A DNA stretch of 64,000 nt from Pseudomonas marginalis (GCF_900105325.1 NZ_FNSU01000001.1:248001-312000); one strand, 5' to 3'; counted from the first letter of the stretch, positions 36,569 to 46,338 are shown. The notes: generated from the sequence alone by a model not told the origin. A program made the numbers and translations.

Positions 36569-37536
36569 TACGCCACCTCCTGGTTCAAGGGGTAGAAGCA
36601 GCGCGCAAGGCTGTTGCTTTTCGGATCAAGGCCGGGCCGCTGGGCACGGCAGCTTTCCTGCACATACGGGCAGCGTGGCGACAGCAGGCAACCCTGCGGG
36701 CGGTCATAGCGGCCGGGCACGATACCTGGCAGCGTGGCCAGGCGCGTGGCGCCGAGGCTGTGCTCGGGGATCGCCTTGAGCAGCGCTTCGCTGTACGGGT
36801 GCGCCGGGATATCGAACAACTGCGGCACCTGGCCGACTTCCACGGCTTGTCCGGCGTACATCACGCACACGCGCTGGGCGGTTTCAGCCACCACTGCCAG
36901 GTCGTGGGTGATCAGTACCAGGCCCATGTTCTGCTCTTTTTGCAGGGCCAGGAGCAGGTCCATGATCTGCGCTTGAATGGTGACGTCCAATGCCGTGGTC
37001 GGTTCGTCGGCGATCAGCAACTTCGGCTCGCCGGCAATCGCCATGGCGATTGCCACACGCTGGCTCATACCGCCGGACAACTGGTGCGGGTAGGCGTCCA
37101 TACGGCTGGCGGCGCCTGGGATCTCGACTTTTTCCAACAGCTCGATGGCGCGCTTGCGGGCTTGCTTGCCGGACATTTTCAGGTGCAGGCGCAGCACTTC
37201 TTCGATCTGGAAACCCACGGTGTAGCTAGGGTTCAGCGCGGTCATCGGGTCCTGGAACACCATCGCCAGGTCTTTGCCGACGATCTGGCGGCGCTGGCGG
37301 TTGCTCAGCTTGAGCATGTCCTTGCCGTCGAAGTTCAGGGCGTCGGCGGTTACGATGCCAGGGTGCTCGATCAGCCCCATCAGCGCCATCATGGTCACGG
37401 ATTTACCCGAGCCCGACTCGCCAACGATGGCCAGGACTTCGCCCTTGTCGACGGCAATATCGAGGCCATCGACCACCGGCACGGCGGTCTTGTCGCCGAA
37501 GCGGACGTTGAGATTCTTGATTTCTAACAGTGACAT
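36568..37536 (-). CDS. dppD: Dipeptide ABC transporter ATP-binding protein DppD
   Basis: DppD is the partner ATPase of DppF. The 322 residues have Walker A GESGSGKS, signature LSGGMSQR, Walker B LLIADEP and the Cys-containing oligo/dipeptide C-terminal region (CLLSPRCPYVQESC). ATG 37536 (MSLLEIKNLNVRFG) is chosen over the in-frame ATG at 37596, which lies inside dppC. It lies 10 bp after dppC and overlaps dppF by one base. Confidence 0.95.
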   Translation of the reverse strand: MSLLEIKNLNVRFGDKTAVPVVDGLDIAVDKGEVLAIVGESGSGKSVTMMALMGLIEHPGIVTADALNFDGKDMLKLSNRQRRQIVGKDLAMVFQDPMTALNPSYTVGFQIEEVLRLHLKMSGKQARKRAIELLEKVEIPGAASRMDAYPHQLSGGMSQRVAIAMAIAGEPKLLIADEPTTALDVTIQAQIMDLLLALQKEQNMGLVLITHDLAVVAETAQRVCVMYAGQAVEVGQVPQLFDIPAHPYSEALLKAIPEHSLGATRLATLPGIVPGRYDRPQGCLLSPRCPYVQESCRAQRPGLDPKSNSLARCFYPLNQEVA

Positions 37537-37546
37537 GGGAATCTCC

Positions 37547-38464
37547 TCAGGCGGCGTTCTTGAGTTTCGGGTCCAGCGCGTCGCGCAGGCCGTCACCCAT
37601 CAAGTTGATTGCCAGCACGCTGAGCAAAATGGTCAGGCCAGGCAGGCTCACCACCCACCAGGCGCGTTCGATGTAGTCACGGGCCGAAGCCAGCATGGTG
37701 CCCCACTCGGGGGTTGGCGGTTGTACGCCAAGGCCAAGGAAGCCCAGGGCCGCGGCATCGAGGATCGCCGAAGAGAAACTCAGGGTCGCCTGCACGATCA
37801 GCGGTGCCATGCAGTTAGGCAGAACGGTGATGAACATCAGGCGGGGCAGGCCGGCACCGGCGAGGCGGGCGGCAGTCACGTAGTCACGGTTCAGCTCGCC
37901 CATCACCGCAGCGCGGGTCAGACGTACGTAGGAAGGCAGCGACACGATGGCGATGGCGATCACGGTGTTGATCAGGCCAGGGCCGAGGATCGCGACAATG
38001 GCGACAGCCAGCAGCAGCGAGGGCAGGGCCAGCATGATGTCCATCAGGCGCATGATGGTCGGCCCGAGCAGGCGCGGGAAGAAGCCGGCGAACAGGCCCA
38101 GCAGGATGCCCGGGATCAGCGACATCACTACCGACGACAAGCCGATCAGCAACGAGAGGCGCGAGCCCTGGATCAGACGCGAGAGCAGGTCGCGGCCCAG
38201 CTCATCGGTGCCGAGCAGGAACTGGATCTGCCCGCCTTCCAGCCACGACGGCGGGGTCAACAGGAAATCGCGGTATTGCTCGCTCGGGTTATGCGGCGCT
38301 ACCCAGGGGGCGAAGATCGCGCAGAACACGATCAGCAACATGAACAGCAGGCCGGCAACCGCGCCCTTGTTCTTGGAAAAGGCTTGCCAGAATTCTTTGT
38401 ACGGCGACGGGTACAGCAGGCTTTGATCGACTGCTGACACTTGAGTAGGTGTGGTCATGGTCAT
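37547..38464 (-). CDS. dppC: Dipeptide ABC transporter permease DppC
   Basis: The 305-residue permease has the N-terminal OppC segment (FWQAFSKNKGAVAGL), a first helix at about 38-55, a periplasmic loop with LGTDELGRDLLSRL and five further helices with the coupling loop (ARLAGAGLPRLMFITVLPN). It forms the channel with DppB. A second ATG 6 nt downstream is an alternative start. The gene begins 4 bp after the dppB stop. Confidence 0.95.
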   Translation of the reverse strand: MTMTTPTQVSAVDQSLLYPSPYKEFWQAFSKNKGAVAGLLFMLLIVFCAIFAPWVAPHNPSEQYRDFLLTPPSWLEGGQIQFLLGTDELGRDLLSRLIQGSRLSLLIGLSSVVMSLIPGILLGLFAGFFPRLLGPTIMRLMDIMLALPSLLLAVAIVAILGPGLINTVIAIAIVSLPSYVRLTRAAVMGELNRDYVTAARLAGAGLPRLMFITVLPNCMAPLIVQATLSFSSAILDAAALGFLGLGVQPPTPEWGTMLASARDYIERAWWVVSLPGLTILLSVLAINLMGDGLRDALDPKLKNAA

Positions 38465-38468
38465 GATC

Positions 38469-39479
38469 TCAGCGCTGGTGACGGATGCGTGGGTTGGCGA
38501 AGCCGTAGAGGATGTCCACCACGAAGTTCACCAGGATCACCAGACAGGCGATCAGCAGGATGCCGTTTTGCACCACCGGGTAGTCTCGCGCGCCGATGGC
38601 CTCGATCAGCCATTTGCCGATGCCGGGCCACGAGAAGATGGTTTCGGTCAGCACCGCACCGGCAAGCAGGGTGCCGACTTGCAGGCCGACCACGGTGAGT
38701 ACCGGGATCAGCGCGTTACGCAGGCCGTGCACGAACACCACGCGCGCCGGCGACAGGCCTTTGGCCTTGGCGGTGCGGATGTAGTCTTCGCGCAGCACCT
38801 CGAGCATGGATGAACGGGTCATCCGCGCGATCACTGCCAACGGGATGGTGCCGAGCACGATGGCCGGCAGGATCAGGTGGTGCAGCGCATCCCAGAACGC
38901 GTCCGGCTCGTCGGCCAGCAGGGTGTCGATCAGCATGAAGCCGGTGCGCGGCTCGATGTCGTAGAGCAGGTCTATTCGCCCGGAAACCGGGGTCCAGCCC
39001 AGGCTCACCGAGAAGAACATGATCAGGATCAGGCCCCACCAGAAGATCGGCATCGAATAGCCCGCCAGGGAGATGCCCATCACCCCATGGTCGAACAGGG
39101 ATCCTCGCTTGAGTGCCGCGATCACCCCGGCCAACAGGCCCAGGATGCCGGCGAACAACAGGGCGGCCATGGACAGTTCCAGGGTCGCCGGGAAGAGGGC
39201 GGTGAACTCGGTCCACACGCTGGTGCGGGTACGCAGGGATTCGCCAAGGTCGCCGTGGGCGAGCTTGCCGACGTAGTCCAGGTATTGCGCGTACAGCGGC
39301 TTGTTAAGGCCAAGGCGTTCCATTGCCTGTGCGTGCATCTCGGGGTCGACGCGCCGCTCGCCCATCATGACTTCGACAGGGTCGCCAGGGATCATGCGTA
39401 TCAACGCAAACGTGAGCAACGTGATGCCGAAAAACGTGGGGATCAATAACCCCAGTCGGCGGGCAATAAAACTAAACAT
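38469..39479 (-). CDS. dppB: Dipeptide ABC transporter permease DppB
   Basis: The 336-residue permease carries the BPD_transp_1 fold with six helices, the conserved N-terminus (FIARRLGLLIPTFFGITLLTF), MIPGDPVEV, and the coupling loop RTAKAKGLSPARVVFVHGLRN. ATG 39479 is chosen over a longer in-frame ATG at 39521 because homologues begin MFSFIARRLG. It pairs with DppC. An intercistronic hairpin separates it from the upstream binding-protein gene. Confidence 0.95.
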   Translation of the reverse strand: MFSFIARRLGLLIPTFFGITLLTFALIRMIPGDPVEVMMGERRVDPEMHAQAMERLGLNKPLYAQYLDYVGKLAHGDLGESLRTRTSVWTEFTALFPATLELSMAALLFAGILGLLAGVIAALKRGSLFDHGVMGISLAGYSMPIFWWGLILIMFFSVSLGWTPVSGRIDLLYDIEPRTGFMLIDTLLADEPDAFWDALHHLILPAIVLGTIPLAVIARMTRSSMLEVLREDYIRTAKAKGLSPARVVFVHGLRNALIPVLTVVGLQVGTLLAGAVLTETIFSWPGIGKWLIEAIGARDYPVVQNGILLIACLVILVNFVVDILYGFANPRIRHQR

Positions 39480-39513
39480 CTTGTGGTGTACCTCAATCAG
39501 CCGGTTAGGCAGG

Positions 39514-39543
39514 TTCGGCACCGTCCTGGTGGGCGGTGCCGAG
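39514..39543 (-). other. Intercistronic hairpin between dppA-type gene and dppB
   Basis: TTCGGCACCG and CGGTGCCGAG form a 10-bp stem (one G-T pair) with a 10-nt loop and no T-run. Such hairpins after binding-protein genes usually stabilise the upstream mRNA so that it exceeds that of the permease genes. Confidence 0.5.
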
Positions 39544-39555
39544 CGTTTCTCTTAT

Positions 39556-41151
39556 TTACTTCACCTGGGTGGTGGCGAAGTTATTGTTCGTCAGAGGGCT
39601 TTGGGTATAACCCTCGACGTTCTTGCGCATGGCGGTGAACATTTTCGGGTACGCCATGGGAATCCACGGTTGGTCCTTGTCGAAAACCTCCAGGGCTTGT
39701 TGATAGAGTGCGGCCCGCTGCTGGGGTTCAGCGTCGGCGCGGGCCTTATCGATCAAGTCCTGAAACTCTTTGTTACACCAGCGGGCGTAGTTTTCGCCGT
39801 TTTTCGCTGCATCGCAACTCAGGTTCGGCGTAAGGAAGTTATCCGGATCGCCGTTGTCACCGGCCCAGCCGGCGGAAACCATGTCGTGCTCGCCGGCTTT
39901 GGCGCGCTTGAGCATCTCGCCCCATTCCATGACCTTGATGTTCACTTTCAGGCCGATCTGCGCCAGATCCGCCTGCATGCGCTGGGCGCCGAGCATCGGG
40001 TTGGGGTTGGTCGGGCCACCGCCGTTACGGGTAAACAGGGTGAACTCGGTGCCTTCCGGTACACCGGCTTCCTTGAGCAGGGCACGGGCCTTGTCCAGGT
40101 CGCGTTCAGGGTTTTTCAGCTTATCGTTGAAGCCCAGCAGGGTCGGCGGATACGGCCCGGTGGCGTCCACGGCGTTGCCTTTGCCATACAGGGATTCGTT
40201 GTAGCCTTTCTTGTCGAACGCGATGTTGATCGCGTGACGCACCCGCGCGTCGCTCATGTACTTGTGGGTGGTGTTCAGGGCGGTGTATGCGGTGGTCATC
40301 GCCGCCAGTTCGGCGACCTTCAGGTTTGGGTCTTTCTTGATGCTGGGAAGGTCGTCGGGCTTGGGATACAGCGCGATCTGGCATTCGTTGGCCTTGAGCT
40401 TCTGCAGGCGCACGTTGTTGTCGACCGCAATGGCCAGGATCAACGGATCGGCCGGAGGCTTGCCACGGAAGTACTCCGGGTTGGCCTTGAAGCGCACCTG
40501 AGCGTCCTTCTGGTAGCGTGTGAAAATGAACGGGCCGGTGCCGATCGGCTTGCTGTTGAGCTCTTCGGTCTTGCCGGCGGCGAGTAGCTTGTCGGCGTAC
40601 TCGGCGGAGTGGATGGCGGTGAACGGCATCGCGACATCGGCCAGGAACGGTGCCTCAGGGCGGGTCAGAGTGAAGACCACGGTATGGTCATCGGTCTTCT
40701 CCACGCTCTTGAGCAGTTCCTTGAAGCCCATGCTTTCAAAGTACGGGTAGCCCACGCTGGATTTGTTGTGCCACGGGTGTTTCGGGTCCAGTTGGCGCTG
40801 GAAGCTCCAGAGCACGTCGTCGGCATTCATGTTGCGCGTGGGTTTGAAGTAGTCGGTGGTGTGGAACTTGACGTCGTCGCGCAGATGAAAGGTATAGGTC
40901 AGGCCGTCGTCACTGATTTCCCAGGAAGTGGCGAGCGCTGGCACGATCTCGGTGGTGCCGGGCTTGAAGTCCACCAGGCGGTTGAACATGGTTTCCGCGG
41001 CGGCGTCGGCGGTGACGGCGGTGGTGTACAGGACCGGGTCAAAACCCTCCGGGCTGGCTTCGGTGCAGACCACCAGGGGTTTGGCCGATACGCCGATAGC
41101 CACGCTTAACAGCGCAGCGGCAACGGCAGCTTGTAGCGGGAGCATTTTCAT
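39556..41151 (-). CDS. Periplasmic peptide-binding protein, dppA4-like (next to dppBCDF)
   Basis: This 531-residue family-5 extracellular solute-binding protein delivers di/tripeptides to DppBCDF. The signal peptide is MKMLPLQAAVAAALLSVAIGVSA; motifs include CTEASPEGFDP, YTFHLRDDVKFH, PIGTGPF and EWGEMLKRAKAGEHDM. GAGGG precedes the ATG. It is the closest binding gene to dppB, as dppA4 is in P. aeruginosa, and the most divergent of the four paralogues here (CTEASPEG rather than CSEASPAG). Ligand preference cannot be read from sequence. Confidence 0.93.
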   Translation of the reverse strand: MKMLPLQAAVAAALLSVAIGVSAKPLVVCTEASPEGFDPVLYTTAVTADAAAETMFNRLVDFKPGTTEIVPALATSWEISDDGLTYTFHLRDDVKFHTTDYFKPTRNMNADDVLWSFQRQLDPKHPWHNKSSVGYPYFESMGFKELLKSVEKTDDHTVVFTLTRPEAPFLADVAMPFTAIHSAEYADKLLAAGKTEELNSKPIGTGPFIFTRYQKDAQVRFKANPEYFRGKPPADPLILAIAVDNNVRLQKLKANECQIALYPKPDDLPSIKKDPNLKVAELAAMTTAYTALNTTHKYMSDARVRHAINIAFDKKGYNESLYGKGNAVDATGPYPPTLLGFNDKLKNPERDLDKARALLKEAGVPEGTEFTLFTRNGGGPTNPNPMLGAQRMQADLAQIGLKVNIKVMEWGEMLKRAKAGEHDMVSAGWAGDNGDPDNFLTPNLSCDAAKNGENYARWCNKEFQDLIDKARADAEPQQRAALYQQALEVFDKDQPWIPMAYPKMFTAMRKNVEGYTQSPLTNNNFATTQVK

Positions 41152-41186
41152 TCAGAGCCCTCTGCAATCGATGGGACCAGACAAGC

Positions 41187-41221
41187 GTAGACGGCAGGCT
41201 CGTCCTGAGCCTGCCGTCTAC
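41187..41221 (-). terminator. Strong hairpin after opdP (partial terminator or mRNA stabiliser)
   Basis: GTAGACGGCAGGCTC and GAGCCTGCCGTCTAC form a perfect 15-bp stem with loop GTCCT. No T-run follows on the minus strand. It lies 10 bp after the porin stop and 36 bp before the dppA4-like start. Confidence 0.6.
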
Positions 41222-41231
41222 CTGGTGCTAG

Positions 41232-42629
41232 TTAAAGAATGTTGAACGGGATGGTGGTGACCAGACGGAACTCTTTGATGCTGCCGTCGGACTGGAACTC
41301 GCTGCCGCGGTGCTCAACGTAGGTTGCTCGCACAGTGGTGGCCTTGAGCGCGCCGCTCTGGATCGCATAAGAGGCGCCTACACCGTATTCCTGGTGTTTT
41401 TCGCCGTCTTGTTTCTGGATGCCGTCGTAGGCGAACTTGGCACGGCCATTGTTGCCGGTGTAGTGGGTACCGTCGATGTCCCAGCCGCGGGCCGAGTAGG
41501 CGTTGAACTTCAAGCCTGGCACACCGTATTCGGCCATGTTGATGGCGTAGGCGATCTGGAAGGACTTCTCGTTCGGGCCGTTGAAGTCCGAGGTCAGGGA
41601 GTTGGCCAGGTAGATGCCGTTGGTTTCGTGCAGGTAGTCGAAGTACTCGTTGCCGTTCACTTGCTGGTACGCGAAGGTCAGGCTGTGTGCCTGGTGAGCC
41701 AGGCCCAGGGACAGGGAGTAGGTATCGTTGTCGATTTCCCCCATCTCTTTTTTGCCTTCATCGACAGTTTTGTAGTAGTTGAAACCGGTGGTCAGTGCCA
41801 GTTGCTGGGCGTCGCCCAACTCGTGGGTTGCGCCGAAGTAGTACTGGTTCCAGAAGTCTTTTACGTTGGCGGCGAAGAAGCTGGTTTTCAGGCTTTTCAA
41901 CGGCTGGTAGTTCACGCCCAGGGTCGATACCTTGTCGGTTTCCTGGGTGCCGTTGCCGTATTCGCTACGGAATTTCGACAGGCTTTGTTCGGTACGTGGC
42001 GAAACGCGATCGAAGATACCGCCCTGGAACGACAGGTTGCTGAACTCTTCGCTATTGAAGCTCACACCTTCGAAGCTCGATGGCAAAGCACGGTTGCCGA
42101 TGGTGTCGACGATGCCGCTGCTGAAGTTCTGGCGACCTGCGGTCAAGGTTGTGTTGGACACGCGGAACTGCACGTTGGCCAGGCCTAGTTTGCTCCATTG
42201 ATCGACTGCATCACCGTCGGAATCGGCCAGGGTGCGGTTGGAACCGCCTTTGATATCACGCTTGCTGCGGTCCAGGACCAGGGCGTTGTACACCGCCAAT
42301 TCGGTCTTGACGCCTACAGTGCCCTGGGTGAAGCCCGAGCTGGCGTTGATGATGGTGCCCTGTACCCAGTTGGTGCGGTTACGGTCGGTACGGGTTACGC
42401 CGTGTTTCTCGTATTCGAAGGTGCCGCCACGGTATTTGCTTTCATGGGAGTACCAGTTACGGGTGGTGCCGCCCAGGCTGAAATCTTCGACAAAACCTTT
42501 GGCCTCGCTTTGGGCGCTGGTCCCGGCCAGGGTGGTTGGAACAAAATCCTGGCTTGCGGATTCAGCATAGGCGGTGGCCGTGATGCTGCTGATGGCCAAG
42601 GCCAGAAGCGCTGTGCTGCTCAGTTTCAT
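41232..42629 (-). CDS. opdP: OprD-family outer-membrane porin, OpdP/OpdD-like
   Basis: This 465-residue OprD-type 18-strand porin has a signal peptide (ALLALAISSITATAYA), an N-terminal FVEDFSLGGTTRNWYSHE segment, the central TAGRQNFSSGIVDTIGNRALP motif of the family and a C-terminal aromatic strand ending TIPFNIL. Position within a dpp cluster matches OpdP (PA4501) of P. aeruginosa, which admits glycine-glutamate dipeptides and carbapenems. AAGGAG lies 9 nt before the ATG. The peptide role is inferred from context and family. Confidence 0.9.
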   Translation of the reverse strand: MKLSSTALLALAISSITATAYAESASQDFVPTTLAGTSAQSEAKGFVEDFSLGGTTRNWYSHESKYRGGTFEYEKHGVTRTDRNRTNWVQGTIINASSGFTQGTVGVKTELAVYNALVLDRSKRDIKGGSNRTLADSDGDAVDQWSKLGLANVQFRVSNTTLTAGRQNFSSGIVDTIGNRALPSSFEGVSFNSEEFSNLSFQGGIFDRVSPRTEQSLSKFRSEYGNGTQETDKVSTLGVNYQPLKSLKTSFFAANVKDFWNQYYFGATHELGDAQQLALTTGFNYYKTVDEGKKEMGEIDNDTYSLSLGLAHQAHSLTFAYQQVNGNEYFDYLHETNGIYLANSLTSDFNGPNEKSFQIAYAINMAEYGVPGLKFNAYSARGWDIDGTHYTGNNGRAKFAYDGIQKQDGEKHQEYGVGASYAIQSGALKATTVRATYVEHRGSEFQSDGSIKEFRLVTTIPFNIL

Positions 42630-42800
42630 GGGTTGAAGCTCCTTTGGTTCTCTTTTTAATGCCGGTCTTTTTTGGTGATCCGGCTATTGGGTGTGTAACT
42701 CGATCAAGCTGTTGCAAACGTTTGCTGTAGGAAAAATCCCAACAAAAGGCTGCGCGTTTGCGAGAGAGCTAACTTCGCTCCCTGCAATCCGGTTATTTTC

Positions 42801-44405
42801 TTATGGGGTAATGCTGACGCCCGAGAACACGTTGCGGCCGAACGGGCTTACTTTGAAGCCTTCGACTTTGGCGCTTAACGGCTGGTTGACCGTCGAGTGG
42901 GCGACAGGTGTGATCGGCACCTGCTGCTTGAGCAGTTGTTGCGCCTGTTTGTACAGAACAGTCCTTTGTTCGCGGTCGGTCACGACCTTGGCTTGCTTGA
43001 TCAGCTTGTCGTACGCCGGGTCACACCACATGGAGTAGTTGTTCCCGCCGATGGCGTCGCAGCTGTAGAGGGTGCCCAGCCAGTTGTCCGGATCGCCGTT
43101 GTCGCCGGTCCAGCCGATCAGGCTGACATCGTGCTCACCGTTCTTGGTGCGCTTGATGTATTCGCCCCACTCGTAGCTGACGATCTTGACCTTGAGGCCG
43201 ATCCTGGCCCAGTCGCTTTGCAGCATCTCGGCCATCAGCTTGGCGTTGGGGTTGTACGGCCGTTGCACCGGCATCGCCCACAGGGTGATCTCGGTACCTT
43301 CCTTCACGCCGGCGGCCTTGAGCAGTTCCTTGGCTTTTTCCGGGTTGTAGGCGGCGTCCTTGATGCTGTCGTCGTAGGACCATTGGGTCGGCGGCATGGC
43401 ATTGACTGCCAACTGCCCCGCGCCCTGGTACACGGCGTTCAAGATGCTCTGCTTGTTCACCGCCATGTCCAGCGCCTGGCGCACTTCGAGCTGGTCGAAC
43501 GGCTTGTGGCGCACGTTGTAGGCGATGTAACCCAAGTTGAAGCCCGGCTTGGTCAGCAGTTGCAGGTTCGGGTCGGCCTTGAGCGCGTCGACGTCGGCCG
43601 GGCGCGGGTGCAGGGTGACCTGGCATTCGCCGGCCTTGAGTTTTTGCACGCGTACCGAGGCGTCGGTGTTGATGGCAAAAATCAGTTGGTCCAGCTTGAC
43701 CTTGCTCGGGTCCCAGTACTGTTTGTTGCCCACATAACGGATCTGCGAGTCTTTCTGATAGCGCTGGAAGACAAAGGGACCAGTGCCGATCGGCTTCTGG
43801 TTGATGTCGCTGGGCTTGCCTTCCTTGAGCAACTGCTCGGCGTATTCGGCCGACAGGATGGCGGCAAAGCTCATGGCGATGTTCTGCACGAACGCAGCGT
43901 CGACCGAGTTCAGCGTCATCACCACGGTATGCGGGTCGGTTTTCTCGACCTTGGCGATGTTCTTGTTCAGGCTCATCCCGTTGAAATACGGAAACTCGGT
44001 GGGGTAGGCCTTGCGAAACGGGTGGTCGGGGTCAAGCATGCGATTGAAGGTGAACAGCACGTCGTCGGCGTTGAAATCCCGCGTCGGCTTGAATTCCTTG
44101 TTGCTGTGGAATTTCACCCCTTCACGCAGGTGAAAGGTGTAGGTCAGGCCGTCTTCGGAAATATCCCACTTGGTCGCCAGTCCAGGTACGACGTTGGTCG
44201 CTCCCTTTTCAAACTCAACCAGGCGGTTGTACAGCGGCTCGGCCACATCGTTATCGGTGGCGGTGGTGTACTGCGCGGTGTCGAACCCTGCCGGGCTGCC
44301 TTCAGAGCAGAACACCAGGCTCTTCTTGTCGGCCGCCTGGCCCATCGTGGCTACAGCTAGCAGGCTGGTGCCAAAAATTGCGGATAGAACGGTGGTATGG
44401 CGCAT
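42801..44405 (-). CDS. Periplasmic peptide-binding protein, dppA3-like
   Basis: The 534-residue family-5 binding protein has signal peptide MRHTTVLSAIFGTSLLAVATMGQA and the shared N-terminal FCSEGSPAGFDTAQYTTATD, with YTFHLREGVKFHS, PIGTGPFVFQRYQKD, PPTQWSYDDSIKDA and SYEWGEYIKRTKNGEHDVS. It is the binding gene directly upstream of the porin, as dppA3 is in P. aeruginosa. It is closely related to the next two genes, so they arose by tandem duplication. Confidence 0.92.
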   Translation of the reverse strand: MRHTTVLSAIFGTSLLAVATMGQAADKKSLVFCSEGSPAGFDTAQYTTATDNDVAEPLYNRLVEFEKGATNVVPGLATKWDISEDGLTYTFHLREGVKFHSNKEFKPTRDFNADDVLFTFNRMLDPDHPFRKAYPTEFPYFNGMSLNKNIAKVEKTDPHTVVMTLNSVDAAFVQNIAMSFAAILSAEYAEQLLKEGKPSDINQKPIGTGPFVFQRYQKDSQIRYVGNKQYWDPSKVKLDQLIFAINTDASVRVQKLKAGECQVTLHPRPADVDALKADPNLQLLTKPGFNLGYIAYNVRHKPFDQLEVRQALDMAVNKQSILNAVYQGAGQLAVNAMPPTQWSYDDSIKDAAYNPEKAKELLKAAGVKEGTEITLWAMPVQRPYNPNAKLMAEMLQSDWARIGLKVKIVSYEWGEYIKRTKNGEHDVSLIGWTGDNGDPDNWLGTLYSCDAIGGNNYSMWCDPAYDKLIKQAKVVTDREQRTVLYKQAQQLLKQQVPITPVAHSTVNQPLSAKVEGFKVSPFGRNVFSGVSITP

Positions 44406-44674
44406 GACGATCCCGATCCTTGTTTGTAGTTGTCATCAGCAAGCAATCACCCTGGCGTAGTGCCAGGGGGACATTACTGATCCCACACACAGCAAGTGCC
44501 TTTCCCAGGTTGGAGCCTCTGCTGTCCTACGACGGTATGGGTCGCGGACTGCGCAGTAAATGCGCCAAATTGGACTGACCTTGTAGGCAAAAGAGCTACT
44601 TGTCGCAGTTCGCAGCTGTAGGAAGCGGCGATTGCGAGCGTGGTCTATTTCCTACGGTCGAGGCGGATGCAATA

Positions 44675-44700
44675 ACGGCGACGTTATGAAACGTCGCCGT
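44675..44700 (-). terminator. Hairpin/terminator after the second dppA-type gene
   Basis: ACGGCGACGTT and AACGTCGCCGT form a perfect 11-bp stem with loop ATGA; on the minus strand TTATTG follows. It lies 10 bp beyond the stop at 44710. The rest of the gap 44406-44709 (304 bp) contains no gene I can support, only the presumed promoter of the dppA3-like gene. Confidence 0.6.
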
Positions 44701-44709
44701 CATTGGTCC

Positions 44710-46338
44710 TTACTTGCCGCTTACGCTCACGCCATAGAAGGAGTTCAGACCAAACGGGCTGATCTTGAAGTCCTGTACGGTGTTGCGCATGGGTTGATAC
44801 ACCGTCGAGTGCGCGATAGGTGTCATCGGGACTGCATCTTTGAGGATATGTTGCGCCTGCTTATACAGCTCGGTGCGTTTGGCGACGTCCGACGTAGCCT
44901 TGGCTTCTTTCACGACGCCGTCGAATTTCTTGTCGCACCACTTGGAGAAGTTGTTACCGGCCAGGGAGTCGCAGCCGAACAGCACGTTCAGCCAGTTGTC
45001 CGGGTCACCATTGTCGCCGCTCCAGCCAATGATCATGGCCTGGTTCTCGCCGCCTTTGGAGCGCTTGATGTACTCGCCCCACTCGTAGCTGGTGATCTTG
45101 ACCTTCAGGCCGATCTTGGACCAGTCGTTTTGCAGCATTTCAGCCATCAGCTTGGCGTTCGGGTTGTACGGACGCTGAACCGGCATCGCCCACAGAACGA
45201 TCTCGGTACCTTCCTTGACACCCGCTTCCTTGAGCAGCGCCTTGGCTTTCTCGGGATCGTACTTGGCGTCCTTGATGGTGGTGTCGTAGGACCATTGGGT
45301 TGGCGGCATGGCGTTGACCGCCAGTTGGCCTGCACCCTGGTAGACGGAGTCGATGATCTGCTGCTTGTTCACCGACATGTCCAGCGCCTGGCGTACGCGC
45401 AGGTCAGCCAGTGGGTTGGGCTGGTCGCTGCCCTTGACCTTGTCCATGACGTTGTAGGCGACATAGCCCAGGTTGAAGCCGGCCTGGTGCGGCAGTTTCA
45501 GGTCCTTGTCTTCACCCAGCGCCTTGAGGTCGGCCGGACGTGGGAACAAGGTGATCTGGCACTCGTTTTTCTTCAGCTTCTGGATACGCACCGATGGATC
45601 GGTGGTGATGGCGAAGATCAGGTTATCGATCTTCACGTCCTCAGGTTTCCAGTAGTCCTTGTTACCGGTGTAGCGAATGTTCGAGTCTTTCTGGTAGCTC
45701 TTGAATACGAACGGGCCAGTGCCGATTGGCTTCTGGTTGATGTCCTGAGGCGTGCCATTCTTCAGCAACTGGGCGGCATATTCGGCCGACTGGATCGACG
45801 CGAAGCTCATCGCCAGGTTCTGGATGAACGCGGCGTCCACGGTGCCAAGGGTGAACTTGACGGTGTGGGCATCGACCTTCTCGATGTTCTTGATGTTGGT
45901 GTCCATCCCCATGTCCGTGAAGTACGGGAACTCGGTGGGGTAGGCCTTACGGAATGGATCGTCTTTGTTGATCATCCGGTTGAAGGTGAACAGGACGTCG
46001 TCAGCCGAGAATTCACGAGTCGGCTTGAAGTACGGGGTGGTATGGAACTTGACGCCTTCGCGCAGGTGGAAGGTGTAGGTCAGGCCATCCGGGGACACGT
46101 CCCAGCTGGTGGCCAGGCCAGGAACAACGGCGGTGCCGCCTCGTTCAAACTGGCTCAGGCGGTTGAACATGGTTTCGGCCGAGGCATCGAAGTCTGTTCC
46201 GGTGGTGTACTGGCCTGGGTCGAAACCGGCCGGGCTCCCTTCGGAGCAGAACACCAGGTTAGTCGCCGCTTGGGCGAATGGGGCCGCGGCCATAAGGCCA
46301 GCGCTCACTAATAACGGAAGGACTGCGTGTTTAAGCAT
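44710..46338 (-). CDS. Periplasmic peptide-binding protein, dppA2-like
   Basis: The 542-residue family-5 binding protein has signal peptide MLKHAVLPLLVSAGLMAAAPFAQA, FCSEGSPAGFDPGQYTTGTD, YTFHLREGVKFHT, PIGTGPFVFKSYQKDS and SYEWGEYIKRSKGGENQAM. ATG 46338 has GAGG 5 nt upstream; an in-frame ATG at 46362 lacks a signal-like start. Hairpins at both ends suggest its own transcript. Confidence 0.92.
   Translation of the reverse strand: MLKHAVLPLLVSAGLMAAAPFAQAATNLVFCSEGSPAGFDPGQYTTGTDFDASAETMFNRLSQFERGGTAVVPGLATSWDVSPDGLTYTFHLREGVKFHTTPYFKPTREFSADDVLFTFNRMINKDDPFRKAYPTEFPYFTDMGMDTNIKNIEKVDAHTVKFTLGTVDAAFIQNLAMSFASIQSAEYAAQLLKNGTPQDINQKPIGTGPFVFKSYQKDSNIRYTGNKDYWKPEDVKIDNLIFAITTDPSVRIQKLKKNECQITLFPRPADLKALGEDKDLKLPHQAGFNLGYVAYNVMDKVKGSDQPNPLADLRVRQALDMSVNKQQIIDSVYQGAGQLAVNAMPPTQWSYDTTIKDAKYDPEKAKALLKEAGVKEGTEIVLWAMPVQRPYNPNAKLMAEMLQNDWSKIGLKVKITSYEWGEYIKRSKGGENQAMIIGWSGDNGDPDNWLNVLFGCDSLAGNNFSKWCDKKFDGVVKEAKATSDVAKRTELYKQAQHILKDAVPMTPIAHSTVYQPMRNTVQDFKISPFGLNSFYGVSVSGK

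Noticed and set aside
44406..44709. A psdR-like regulator between the second and third binding-protein genes
   Set aside because: No open frame with a helix-turn-helix is present in this gap in any frame.
42897..46311. Two long plus-strand frames opposite the peptide-binding genes (487 and 559 codons)
   Set aside because: They are near-identical shadows of paralogous binding-protein genes with signal peptides and family motifs on the minus strand; their similarity to each other follows from that.
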